Of a DNA stretch of 24,148 nucleotides, positions 5,455 through 11,907 are shown one piece after another; the stretch's first letter is position 1, and each line of letters starts with the position of its first letter. Source of the DNA: a virus; the IMG/VR virus record IMGVR_UViG_3300036886_000019, positions 1-24,148 of that record; one strand, 5' to 3'. The notes under the pieces were generated by a model, which worked only from the letters and a program-made list of their open reading frames with translations, was not told the origin of the DNA and did not search any database. Position numbers and translations under genes: made by a program.

Positions 5455-7244
5455 CAGCGTGTCAACTCCTGACCGTCAGGCGTAACGTATTTCGTGCCTG
5501 GCTTGAGAGCCTGCGCTTCTTCCGGCGTCTTCGGCTTTGCTACGTCGCCCTGCGTGTAGCTCTCGGTCTTCACGGACTTTGGCCCGCCGCCGTTCATCTG
5601 GTTTCGCATAAGCTCAATCTGGTCGCTATAGAATTTGTTCTCCTCCGAGACTAGCGCCCGCGCTACCTTGGGGTCGAGCCCGGTATTCGCCGACTGCGCC
5701 TGAATAACTTCCATTGCGCGCTTGTGCTGCGCATCCACGATCGCGCGCCACTGCCCCAGCTTAGAACGGTCGTTGCCTTGCGTGATCTGCATCTCCAAGC
5801 GCTTGGCCTGTTGCTCCAGCATCTGATGGCGCTGGTCCTGCTGCACAAGTGAGTTGCGGTCCATGCGGCCTTCGCGCCGGTCGAACTCACCTGCTCGTCG
5901 TGTTTCGCTTTGCTGGAACTGGCTCTCTCGTTGTCCGTAGCGCTCGTCGAACTGAGTGCCGCGCTGCGCACGGTTTTTATCGGCGATGTCTTCGCGCGAC
6001 GTGCGGCCCTGCTCGGAGCGCAGCATGCGCCCACCCTCAGCGTACTCGGTCAGCTCCTTGCGTGCGGCTACTCCTAGACTGGCGATCTCCTTGCGCGTCT
6101 CGGCAGACAATTTAGCGCGGTCATCACGAGCCCCCTCGGCGTCACGCTGGCGCAGGTTCTTGCCTGTCTCGCCCATTACCGTCCGGTTGGTCTTGCCCTC
6201 TTCGCCGGCAACGAACCGCCGATCGCGTCCCTCTTCCTTGACGCCTTCCATCTCAAGCCGGGCGGCAGCGATCTCCTTGCGCGCCTTGGCCGAGAGCTTG
6301 GCCATTTCCGTCTTAGTTGAAGCGGACAATTCCGCGCGCTGCTGACGACCGGCTTCGGCAACCCCTTGCCGCGTGTCCTTGCCGGTCTCGGCCACGCCCT
6401 GACGAGCACCCTTGCCCTCTTCAGCAGTGGCCTGTAGCTCACGTCGAAGCTGCTGGTTCTCCTGCGCCAGCTTGTCGCGCTCAGCAAGCGTAGCGTCGAG
6501 CCGCCGGTCCTGACCTTCTTGGCCTTGAGTGTAGCGAGCATCGCGGCCAGCCTCGGCACCCTGCCGGTCCTGGCTGGTAATGTCCTGCCCACGGCGCTGC
6601 GTGTCAGACCGCATGGTGGCGATGTTGGACTGGTTCTGCAGCGACTGCTCGCGCAGTTGCAGGCTCATCTCACGCCACTGCTGCTGGCTCATCTGGTTCA
6701 TCAGCGGCAGGAACTTATCCACAGCCGCCGCGATCACCGCCGGTTTGGCGCCGGGGTTGGCCTGCACGACCTTCTGAATGATCTGCCGCCAGTCGAGCTG
6801 ACCCTGTTGCCCGCCGCCCTGCTGGGGCTGCCCTTGCGGGCCTTGCTGGGGCACCTGGCTCTGCTGGGGCATAGGTTGGCCCCCGCCGCCGGGCTGCTGC
6901 CCGCCACGCGCCATACCTACGAGGCGCTGCAGCAGCATCTGAATGGGGTTGCCGCCTTGACCGCCCTGTTGAGGAGATGGGGGCATGCCGCCTTGCTGCT
7001 GGGGAGGACTACCCTGCTGCTGCGGCATGCCCCCGCCGGGGCTGGTCTGACCCGGCATGCCTTGGCCGGGGGGCGGCCCTCCAGGCATGGGTTGGGCTCC
7101 AGGGACCTGCGCGTTGCCCTGCCAGAGCCGTAGCGTGTTTCCGAAGGCTTCCTGACCCTGAAGGTTAATGTCGCCTTGCTCGTTCGCCTGCTGGCGCTGC
7201 GGCGAGCTGCGAATACCGGCCGATAATTGGTCCCAACCTGACAT
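5454..7244 (-). CDS. internal virion protein with long 11-residue repeat helix, 596 aa
   Basis: The layout is: residues 1-45 polar; 46-150 a Gly/Pro/Gln-rich low-complexity linker; 150-225 helical; 234-450 an unusual array of 11-residue repeats; 455-555 a further helical part; then a short C-terminus (GTKYVTPDGQELTR). In the array Lys or Arg falls every 11 residues at 234, 256, 267, 278, 289, 300, 311 and 322 (position 245 is Gln), then after a 7-residue step at 329 and every 11 residues to 450, twelve in a row. This predicts a very long, nearly straight alpha-helix forming a right-handed coiled coil. Such helices suit ejection proteins that build a conduit across the envelope (compare T7 gp15/gp16), an inference from context. 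ATG 7244 lies 3 bases after the upstream stop. Confidence 0.55.
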   Translation of the reverse strand: MSGWDQLSAGIRSSPQRQQANEQGDINLQGQEAFGNTLRLWQGNAQVPGAQPMPGGPPPGQGMPGQTSPGGGMPQQQGSPPQQQGGMPPSPQQGGQGGNPIQMLLQRLVGMARGGQQPGGGGQPMPQQSQVPQQGPQGQPQQGGGQQGQLDWRQIIQKVVQANPGAKPAVIAAAVDKFLPLMNQMSQQQWREMSLQLREQSLQNQSNIATMRSDTQRRGQDITSQDRQGAEAGRDARYTQGQEGQDRRLDATLAERDKLAQENQQLRRELQATAEEGKGARQGVAETGKDTRQGVAEAGRQQRAELSASTKTEMAKLSAKARKEIAAARLEMEGVKEEGRDRRFVAGEEGKTNRTVMGETGKNLRQRDAEGARDDRAKLSAETRKEIASLGVAARKELTEYAEGGRMLRSEQGRTSREDIADKNRAQRGTQFDERYGQRESQFQQSETRRAGEFDRREGRMDRNSLVQQDQRHQMLEQQAKRLEMQITQGNDRSKLGQWRAIVDAQHKRAMEVIQAQSANTGLDPKVARALVSEENKFYSDQIELMRNQMNGGGPKSVKTESYTQGDVAKPKTPEEAQALKPGTKYVTPDGQELTR

Positions 7245-7247
7245 GTG

Positions 7248-8075
7248 CTATGCAAACATGAACGCGCCGGCCAGATTGCCGAGATCGCCGAGCTGACCCC
7301 ATCCTTGCTGCTGTTGCGAGGTCGTCGCGTTGGTGCCGCCGATCTGGCCCTGATTGAATATCTGGTTCGACTGGTTGCCGACACCGAGGTACGCGAGCAG
7401 ATCCTGTATCGTCGGCTGGCTGGTGCCGGTCGTCGCTCCTATGCCGCCCTGCAAAGCCTGCGTGTTGGCACCCGCCGCCGCGCTCTGCGTCGCGTAGGGC
7501 AGCATGGCTGACTCGACCAGCGCGGACTGCCCAGCGTTGCCCAGCGTCTGCGCGTCGGTGTAGGCGGTATCCGCGCTCTTTATACCGGATTCCTGCCGTC
7601 CAAGCTGCTGGTTCTGCCAGTTGATGTTAAAATTCTGGCCGGACTGGTCGGCCACGCCAGCACCATAGGGCGTCGTACCCACTCCCGACGCCATATTATT
7701 GGCGCGGGCCATGTCCTGATTCTGCTGGAACATCTGGTCGTAAAGCTGTTTCTGCGGGTCGAACGCCGTGTTCATTATTGAATTGGCCCCGCCCTGCAAG
7801 GTCTGCGCCCCCTGCATCGAGCCCTGACCTATGTTGGTCGCACCTGGGATCGTGGACTGCGCGGCCATCGAGCCCGCCTGCCCGCCCGCCGTGTTAGCAC
7901 CCATCTGGGTGTTCATCTGCGGCATGTACTGCGCGAGCAGTTGCTGCAGCGTCTGGTCCATTTGCTGAATACCGCCAGTGGCGGAATTGGCAGACTGCCC
8001 CATGTTGGGCATCTGGAACGTGTTGGTAGGCACGTTGTCCTGATTTGAGCCGAAAAGACTGCCGATGGAGCCCAT
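7248..8075 (-). CDS. Gln/Gly/Asn-rich internal virion protein, 275 aa
   Basis: The composition is strongly Gln, Gly, Asn and Ala with few charged residues and repeated QQ, NQ and GG. It begins MGSIGSLFGSNQDN and ends GDLGNLAGAFMFA; both termini are mildly hydrophobic. In podoviruses a protein of this size just before two larger internal virion proteins is typically an ejection protein (T7 gp14 or P22 gp7 position); the assignment rests on position and composition, not on a recognised domain. AAGGA lies six bases before ATG 8075, and the start shares one base with the GNAT stop (TAATG). Confidence 0.5.
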   Translation of the reverse strand: MGSIGSLFGSNQDNVPTNTFQMPNMGQSANSATGGIQQMDQTLQQLLAQYMPQMNTQMGANTAGGQAGSMAAQSTIPGATNIGQGSMQGAQTLQGGANSIMNTAFDPQKQLYDQMFQQNQDMARANNMASGVGTTPYGAGVADQSGQNFNINWQNQQLGRQESGIKSADTAYTDAQTLGNAGQSALVESAMLPYATQSAAAGANTQALQGGIGATTGTSQPTIQDLLAYLGVGNQSNQIFNQGQIGGTNATTSQQQQGWGQLGDLGNLAGAFMFA

Positions 8076-8590
8076 TAGAAATCCTTCCGGTAAAACATCT
8101 CGAACGGCTTATAGCCCAGCCGCTTGAACAGAATCTCCTGGCGAGACCCGACATCGGCGCCGACATAAGCGCGCTTGACGCCCCACACTTTGCACAGCTC
8201 GTCGTTGTAGCGGAACATCTTCATCGCGAGCATCCCGCCCCGGTAGGCCGGTGACAAATAGAATCCATCAATGAAGCAATGAAGAACGCGCTTAGCGTGA
8301 AGGTGACCACGCACAAGATTGAACACGTATCCGATGAGAAGATCACCATGTCGCACCGTCAGTACGCGCAGGACCCCGCGCAGCCCGAGGTCGAAAAAGG
8401 CGTCCCAGTCTGGGTCCGGCTGCTCTCCGTGCTCCAGACCGTGCTGCTCGAACAGCGGCGGCAGTTCTCTCGCAATCCCGTAGAAATGCTCGACCTGAAA
8501 CGTCGGACCCTTGCTAGGCGCAGCGGGGTCCAAGCGTTGCAGGCGTCTTAGCTGTTTCCTTGCGAGTGGTTTCACGATCGACGCTGCCAC
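8075..8590 (-). CDS. GNAT-family acetyltransferase
   Basis: The C-terminal two thirds show the GNAT pattern: strands with VLRVLTVRHGDLLIGYVFNL, then DGFYLSPAYRGG with an RGGMLA acetyl-CoA pyrophosphate loop (residues 117-122), and a final LFKRLGYKPFEMFYRKDF. GNAT proteins of this type are common beside virion genes in podoviruses; the substrate is unknown. The start is uncertain: the frame opens at GTG 8590 (or GTG 8575), neither with a well-placed ribosome binding site, and both lie inside the 47-residue ORF at 8514-8657. Translation may be coupled to that ORF, or arise by a +1 shift from it. Confidence 0.7.
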   Translation of the reverse strand: MAASIVKPLARKQLRRLQRLDPAAPSKGPTFQVEHFYGIARELPPLFEQHGLEHGEQPDPDWDAFFDLGLRGVLRVLTVRHGDLLIGYVFNLVRGHLHAKRVLHCFIDGFYLSPAYRGGMLAMKMFRYNDELCKVWGVKRAYVGADVGSRQEILFKRLGYKPFEMFYRKDF

Positions 8591-8657
8591 CTTTTGGCTT
8601 TGCCTCGGGCGCTTTGGGCGAGCGGTTCTTGCCCTGCTTCAGTGTGGTCTTCGCCAT
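8514..8657 (-). CDS. small Lys-rich protein, 47 aa, overlapping the GNAT start
   Basis: ATG 8657 has a perfect AAGGAG six bases upstream and follows the previous stop by 10 bases. The product starts MAKTTLKQGKNRSPKAPEAK, has about ten lysines, looks disordered, and ends at TAG 8514. It overlaps the GNAT frame by 77 bases in the -1 register. It may be a basic virion or DNA-binding peptide, a leader for GNAT translation, or the original N-terminus of the GNAT protein separated by a one-base change. The strong ribosome binding site makes translation likely. Confidence 0.6.
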   Translation of the reverse strand: MAKTTLKQGKNRSPKAPEAKPKGGSVDRETTRKETAKTPATLGPRCA

Positions 8658-8667
8658 GTCTCACTCC

Positions 8668-9888
8668 TTAGAAGTCGGCCGAGGCGTTGATGATACCGGA
8701 CCCGCCAGCGTCACCCCACGTCGTCGCCGTGCCCAAGGCGCCGCCCGCCGCGCTGTTGGCGCACGACATGAGGACGGACAGGATGCCCGCTACCGACGTG
8801 GCCGTGGTCGATGTCGCGTTGGCCGTACACGCCGTCATGGAGGTCTGCGCAGCGACCGCAATGCCAAACCCGGTCGTGTAGGTCATCGTCGGCACTTTAG
8901 CCATCGGCACCGGGAACGGCACGATGCAGTTCGAGATGCTGGACGTGAGGTTCACGCACGACCCACGCATTGTCGCGGACGACGCCGACTCGGTGACGCG
9001 GTAGAAGTAGCGCTGCGCAGTGGCAAGATCCTGCGCGATGGTGTGGAACTCGAACACGGACGGCGTGTTGCCGATCTCAAGCTGCGTTCCGGTTACGGCA
9101 AATCCATCGGTGGCGCCCGCACCCGACGCGGTCGGGGTGAAGCAGATCAGAACGCCGATCTCCTTCACGGTGGCGCCAATCTGCGCGTTCATGCTGACAC
9201 GCGAAAAGGCGGTCGTGACGGTGAACGCCTGTGTCGCGGCAGTGGCGAGGCCGGTCCAAGCCGGCGTGATAGCCGGCGACGCGGTCATCGTACCGAAGCC
9301 TTCGTCGGCGCTCGTTCCGGTGATCACCGAGATGTTGACCACGCCCGCGTTGTCGGCGACGAGACCGGCGAGGCCAGCGAGATAGGCTGACACCGTGACG
9401 ACCTGACCCTGCGCGGCTACCGACACGCCGGAGGGTAGTTCTTGGATCAGGCAAACGGGCTGCGTGAGCGCGCCCGAGTTACGCCACAGCTTGACAGCCT
9501 GTGCGAATCCGGCAGGTGGTGCGGGCGAGGCAGTGATGACCGCCGCCTGACCGGCGCCGGAAGTGACGTTAGCACTGCAGCCCCAGCGATCGGCGGTGTA
9601 GGCGGCGCTCGTGATGGCGGCGGCTTGCGCACACGTCACCGTGCCAGTGCCGCGCTGCGCGACGTTCATAGCGCCATTGTCGAGCAGATTGCGCGGGCTG
9701 GACGGCGCTGCGAAGTTGGCCGGAGTGACGTTGGAATTGAGCGAGTTGATGATACCGTTGAGCGTCGAGTTGATCTGGCTCGGCTCGTTGGTGGAGGGAG
9801 AGGTGAGCAGCGGGATCGGGGCATAGGCCGCGTAAACCGCTGTTGCAGCGACGACGAGCGCCGCCAGTCCGATCAGAAGCCGTTTCAT
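8668..9888 (-). CDS. signal-peptide-bearing tail fibre protein with carbohydrate-binding-type domain, 406 aa
   Basis: The N-terminus MKRLLIGLAALVVAATAVYA is a clear Sec-type signal peptide. Residues 62-90 carry SSPRNLLDNGAMNVAQRGTG and then AYTADRWGC, the hallmark opening of a widespread phage fibre domain (NLL-NG-F-QRG...ADRW) with a jelly-roll fold. The matching end is present too: GTQLEIGNTPSVFEF, then DLATAQRYFYRV. The mature part has eight cysteines, an even number. It probably binds host surface sugars at the tail tip. AAGGAG lies nine bases before ATG 9888. Signal peptide and cysteines are unusual for a virion protein. Confidence 0.7.
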   Translation of the reverse strand: MKRLLIGLAALVVAATAVYAAYAPIPLLTSPSTNEPSQINSTLNGIINSLNSNVTPANFAAPSSPRNLLDNGAMNVAQRGTGTVTCAQAAAITSAAYTADRWGCSANVTSGAGQAAVITASPAPPAGFAQAVKLWRNSGALTQPVCLIQELPSGVSVAAQGQVVTVSAYLAGLAGLVADNAGVVNISVITGTSADEGFGTMTASPAITPAWTGLATAATQAFTVTTAFSRVSMNAQIGATVKEIGVLICFTPTASGAGATDGFAVTGTQLEIGNTPSVFEFHTIAQDLATAQRYFYRVTESASSATMRGSCVNLTSSISNCIVPFPVPMAKVPTMTYTTGFGIAVAAQTSMTACTANATSTTATSVAGILSVLMSCANSAAGGALGTATTWGDAGGSGIINASADF

Positions 9889-9925
9889 CGTCGCGATCTC
9901 CTTGAAGGCCGTCTAGGCCGGTTGC

Positions 9926-9954
9926 ACACTACGCTCTTGCAAAAGGGGGGTCAA
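9926..9954 (-). promoter_or_regulatory. weak promoter candidate upstream of the 406-aa fibre gene
   Basis: On the minus strand TTGACC (9954-9949) is followed after 17 bases by TAGTGT (9931-9926). The -35 is good and the -10 poor (three of six). It falls in one of the few non-coding gaps inside the operon (9889-9961), so a secondary promoter is possible. Confidence 0.22.
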
Positions 9955-9961
9955 TTGGGGG

Positions 9962-11533
9962 CTAGCCCATGATCTCGTCGATAATCAGGATGCCAGTATT
10001 GGTTGGAACACCTAAACCTGTGCCCAAAAATGACCATGAGTTTGTCCCCGTGTTGTCTTTTCCGTAAACGGCGTACTGCGTTGGAGGCCAATTAGACGAA
10101 GCTGGAACGTCAAGAGCCTCCATGACTGTAGCCGCCGTGAACGATGTATTTCCGGTGGTGCCGGTTGTCCCCGTCATAGTCGCAAGATTCCCTATGGCGA
10201 CCGCGCCGGTATTTCGATGTAGCTGGAGCAGCAATGACTGCCCAGTGGCGGCAATGGATGCTCCTTGCGCTTGTGCGACGGCCCTTACCCGCACCAAATT
10301 TGCGTTGCTTGATACGATTATAGACCCCGCTAGGTTGGTAGCAGTATTAGAGTTGCTGTTGACCGTCGTCGGCGTTGTCGTGGTCGCATATACCGTCTGC
10401 ACCACGTCGCCAGGCTTCTTGATGCCAGGTCCGAACAACTGGGCCTTTGTCGGCACGATGCCGTAAGTGCCAGCCGTCGCGAGGCCCGCGCTGTACTCAA
10501 TATAGCCTACGATACGAAATGCCCCGGCCGTGACTGTCGTTCCGTTCGGAGTATAGAACACGCCTGCGCTCGTAGCCGCCGCGCTGATAGGAACCGACGT
10601 GGCTACGTTAGACTCGACCAGCGGAAATATCTGCGTCGGCGTCGAGCAGTTGATGATGCCGGGTACGAGCGTCCCCGCATTATTGAACATAACTATCCAG
10701 AACCGAAACGGAACACTGTTCGTGGTAGCGAGCGTAGCTCCGGCCGCGTTGGTATCCATCGACAAGGCAGCAGTGGCCGTGACCCATACCGGATCGCCGT
10801 TGGCTATCGTGGCGTCGCGGAACGCGCACAGGATAGGATTAGTCGCGGACGGCGTCGCGCCGTTGTTCCCGTTGAACGTGAGCGTCAGTTTGCTTGCCGC
10901 GACTGACGCCGTGATCGAGAGGTTGCTGCACCCGTCGAACCCAAGCGGCGGGTTGGCCGTACTGAGCTGAATGCCACCAGTACCGGACAGTAACCCCCAG
11001 CCAGCGAGAGGGAACGGCTGTATCTCAAACTGAGTTCCGTCAAAGTAGGCGATGACCAACTGGTTGAGAACAATCTCGCCGCCGGTCAGCGCGGATGGCC
11101 CAGCCGCCGTCGCCTTGAACACATTGGTCGCGCCCTGCGAATTGACGTTGAGCGTCATCGCGAGCGTGTTGGTGAAACCGGCCTTGAAAATGACCGTGTA
11201 GCCAGGCGTCAACGTAAACCCAGTAGGCGCCGTCGTAGCGACGACTTGCGCGTTTAGTGTTCCGGTTGACGTGCCACCAATGTACTGCGTCGAACCACCA
11301 ACGCTCGGGCCGATCGGGGTGGATAGCGCAAGCAGAGAAGTGATGTCGCTATTGGCGCCCGCACCGGCAGCATTGCCCAGGCAAGTGATGAGTGCGTTGT
11401 AGTTTGCCATCACCTGTGTCGCGTCGGCCGTCGTGCCGTTCTGCAAATTGAACGGCACCGAGCAGGTGACACCAGCAAACGCGGCGAGCGAGGTCCACAG
11501 CCAGATCAAACTTCCTAGAACTACGCGCTTCAT
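9962..11533 (-). CDS. signal-peptide-bearing tail fibre-like protein, 523 aa
   Basis: The product begins MKRVVLGSLIWLWTSLAAFA, a signal peptide with cleavage expected before GVTCSVPF. Residues 25-55 (FNLQNGTTADATQVMANYNA) and later GGEIVLNQLVIAYFDGTQFE are typical of phage tail fibre shafts. The rest is Thr/Gly/Ala/Asn-rich beta structure. Five cysteines are seen in the mature part, two near the start (GVTCSV, LITCLG). The C-terminus (SFLGTGLGVPTNTGILIIDEIMG) could be a tip or oligomerisation module. The ribosome binding site AAGGA lies at the end of the 30-codon extension upstream. Role inferred: adhesin or fibre. Confidence 0.6.
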   Translation of the reverse strand: MKRVVLGSLIWLWTSLAAFAGVTCSVPFNLQNGTTADATQVMANYNALITCLGNAAGAGANSDITSLLALSTPIGPSVGGSTQYIGGTSTGTLNAQVVATTAPTGFTLTPGYTVIFKAGFTNTLAMTLNVNSQGATNVFKATAAGPSALTGGEIVLNQLVIAYFDGTQFEIQPFPLAGWGLLSGTGGIQLSTANPPLGFDGCSNLSITASVAASKLTLTFNGNNGATPSATNPILCAFRDATIANGDPVWVTATAALSMDTNAAGATLATTNSVPFRFWIVMFNNAGTLVPGIINCSTPTQIFPLVESNVATSVPISAAATSAGVFYTPNGTTVTAGAFRIVGYIEYSAGLATAGTYGIVPTKAQLFGPGIKKPGDVVQTVYATTTTPTTVNSNSNTATNLAGSIIVSSNANLVRVRAVAQAQGASIAATGQSLLLQLHRNTGAVAIGNLATMTGTTGTTGNTSFTAATVMEALDVPASSNWPPTQYAVYGKDNTGTNSWSFLGTGLGVPTNTGILIIDEIMG

Positions 11534-11539
11534 GTCTTG

Positions 11540-11635
11540 TTATCCTTCTGCAACGGCCTGATTGAACACGCCACCGATAACGGCAGTCCCGGCGCCCGTG
11601 TCGCCTAGGATAAATCCCGGCCCCGTCGTCGGCTA
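11540..11635 (-). other. amber codon followed in frame by 30 sense codons
   Basis: The gene at 11633-11890 ends in TAG (11635-11633). The same frame continues for 30 codons to TAA at 11542-11540, just before the next gene. The extension would read PTTGPGFILGDTGAGTAVIG and then GVFNQAVAEG, protein-like and with G or C in about 19 of 30 third positions. It has no start codon of its own apart from one late GTG. It may be a readthrough product, a recent truncation, or the tail of an ancestral longer gene. Confidence 0.4.
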
Positions 11636-11890
11636 TTTTGGATTCTTTGCTTTGTCCTCTTTGACTATTGCATCCGCGGCCGCCCTTTTTTGCATCGCCT
11701 GCTGTTCCATCTGTACCAACTGATTGATGATCGGGTTGGCGTACTTGGCTGGCACGTCACCGAGATAGAAAAGCAACGCCTGGTGGCCTTGCTCGGTGAT
11801 GGTATAAGGCTCGAACGACGATTGCTGCTGCGCCAGCGCAGGTAGCATCATAAATGCAATGGCGATTGCAATAGTGCAGAATCTCAGCAT
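11633..11890 (-). CDS. small secreted protein in fibre block, 85 aa
   Basis: A signal peptide (MLRFCTIAIAIAFMMLPALA) is followed by QQQSSFEPYTITEQGHQALL and a helical, Gln/Lys-rich rest (QLVQMEQQAMQKRAAADAIV). ATG 11890 is chosen because AAAGGA lies six bases upstream; the frame also opens at ATG 11911, which abuts the upstream stop (TGATG), but that start would put charged residues before the hydrophobic stretch. It lies between two fibre genes and may be a fibre chaperone or accessory secreted with them; no family is recognised. The TAG stop is followed by an in-frame extension (see 11540-11635). Confidence 0.6.
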   Translation of the reverse strand: MLRFCTIAIAIAFMMLPALAQQQSSFEPYTITEQGHQALLFYLGDVPAKYANPIINQLVQMEQQAMQKRAAADAIVKEDKAKNPK

Positions 11891-11907
11891 GTGGTTCCTT
11901 TCTCTCA

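Noticed and set aside
3661-5472. 603-codon open frame on the plus strand, antisense to the 866-aa virion gene
   Set aside because: It is Arg/His/Leu-rich and lies opposite a gene with high third-position GC, which keeps the antisense frame free of stops. The minus-strand product has phage-like features and fits the operon.
6816-7105. CAG/CTG- and CCG-rich stretch as a nucleotide repeat array
   Set aside because: It is explained by the Gln/Gly/Pro-rich linker of the 596-aa protein; units are irregular and codon-phased.
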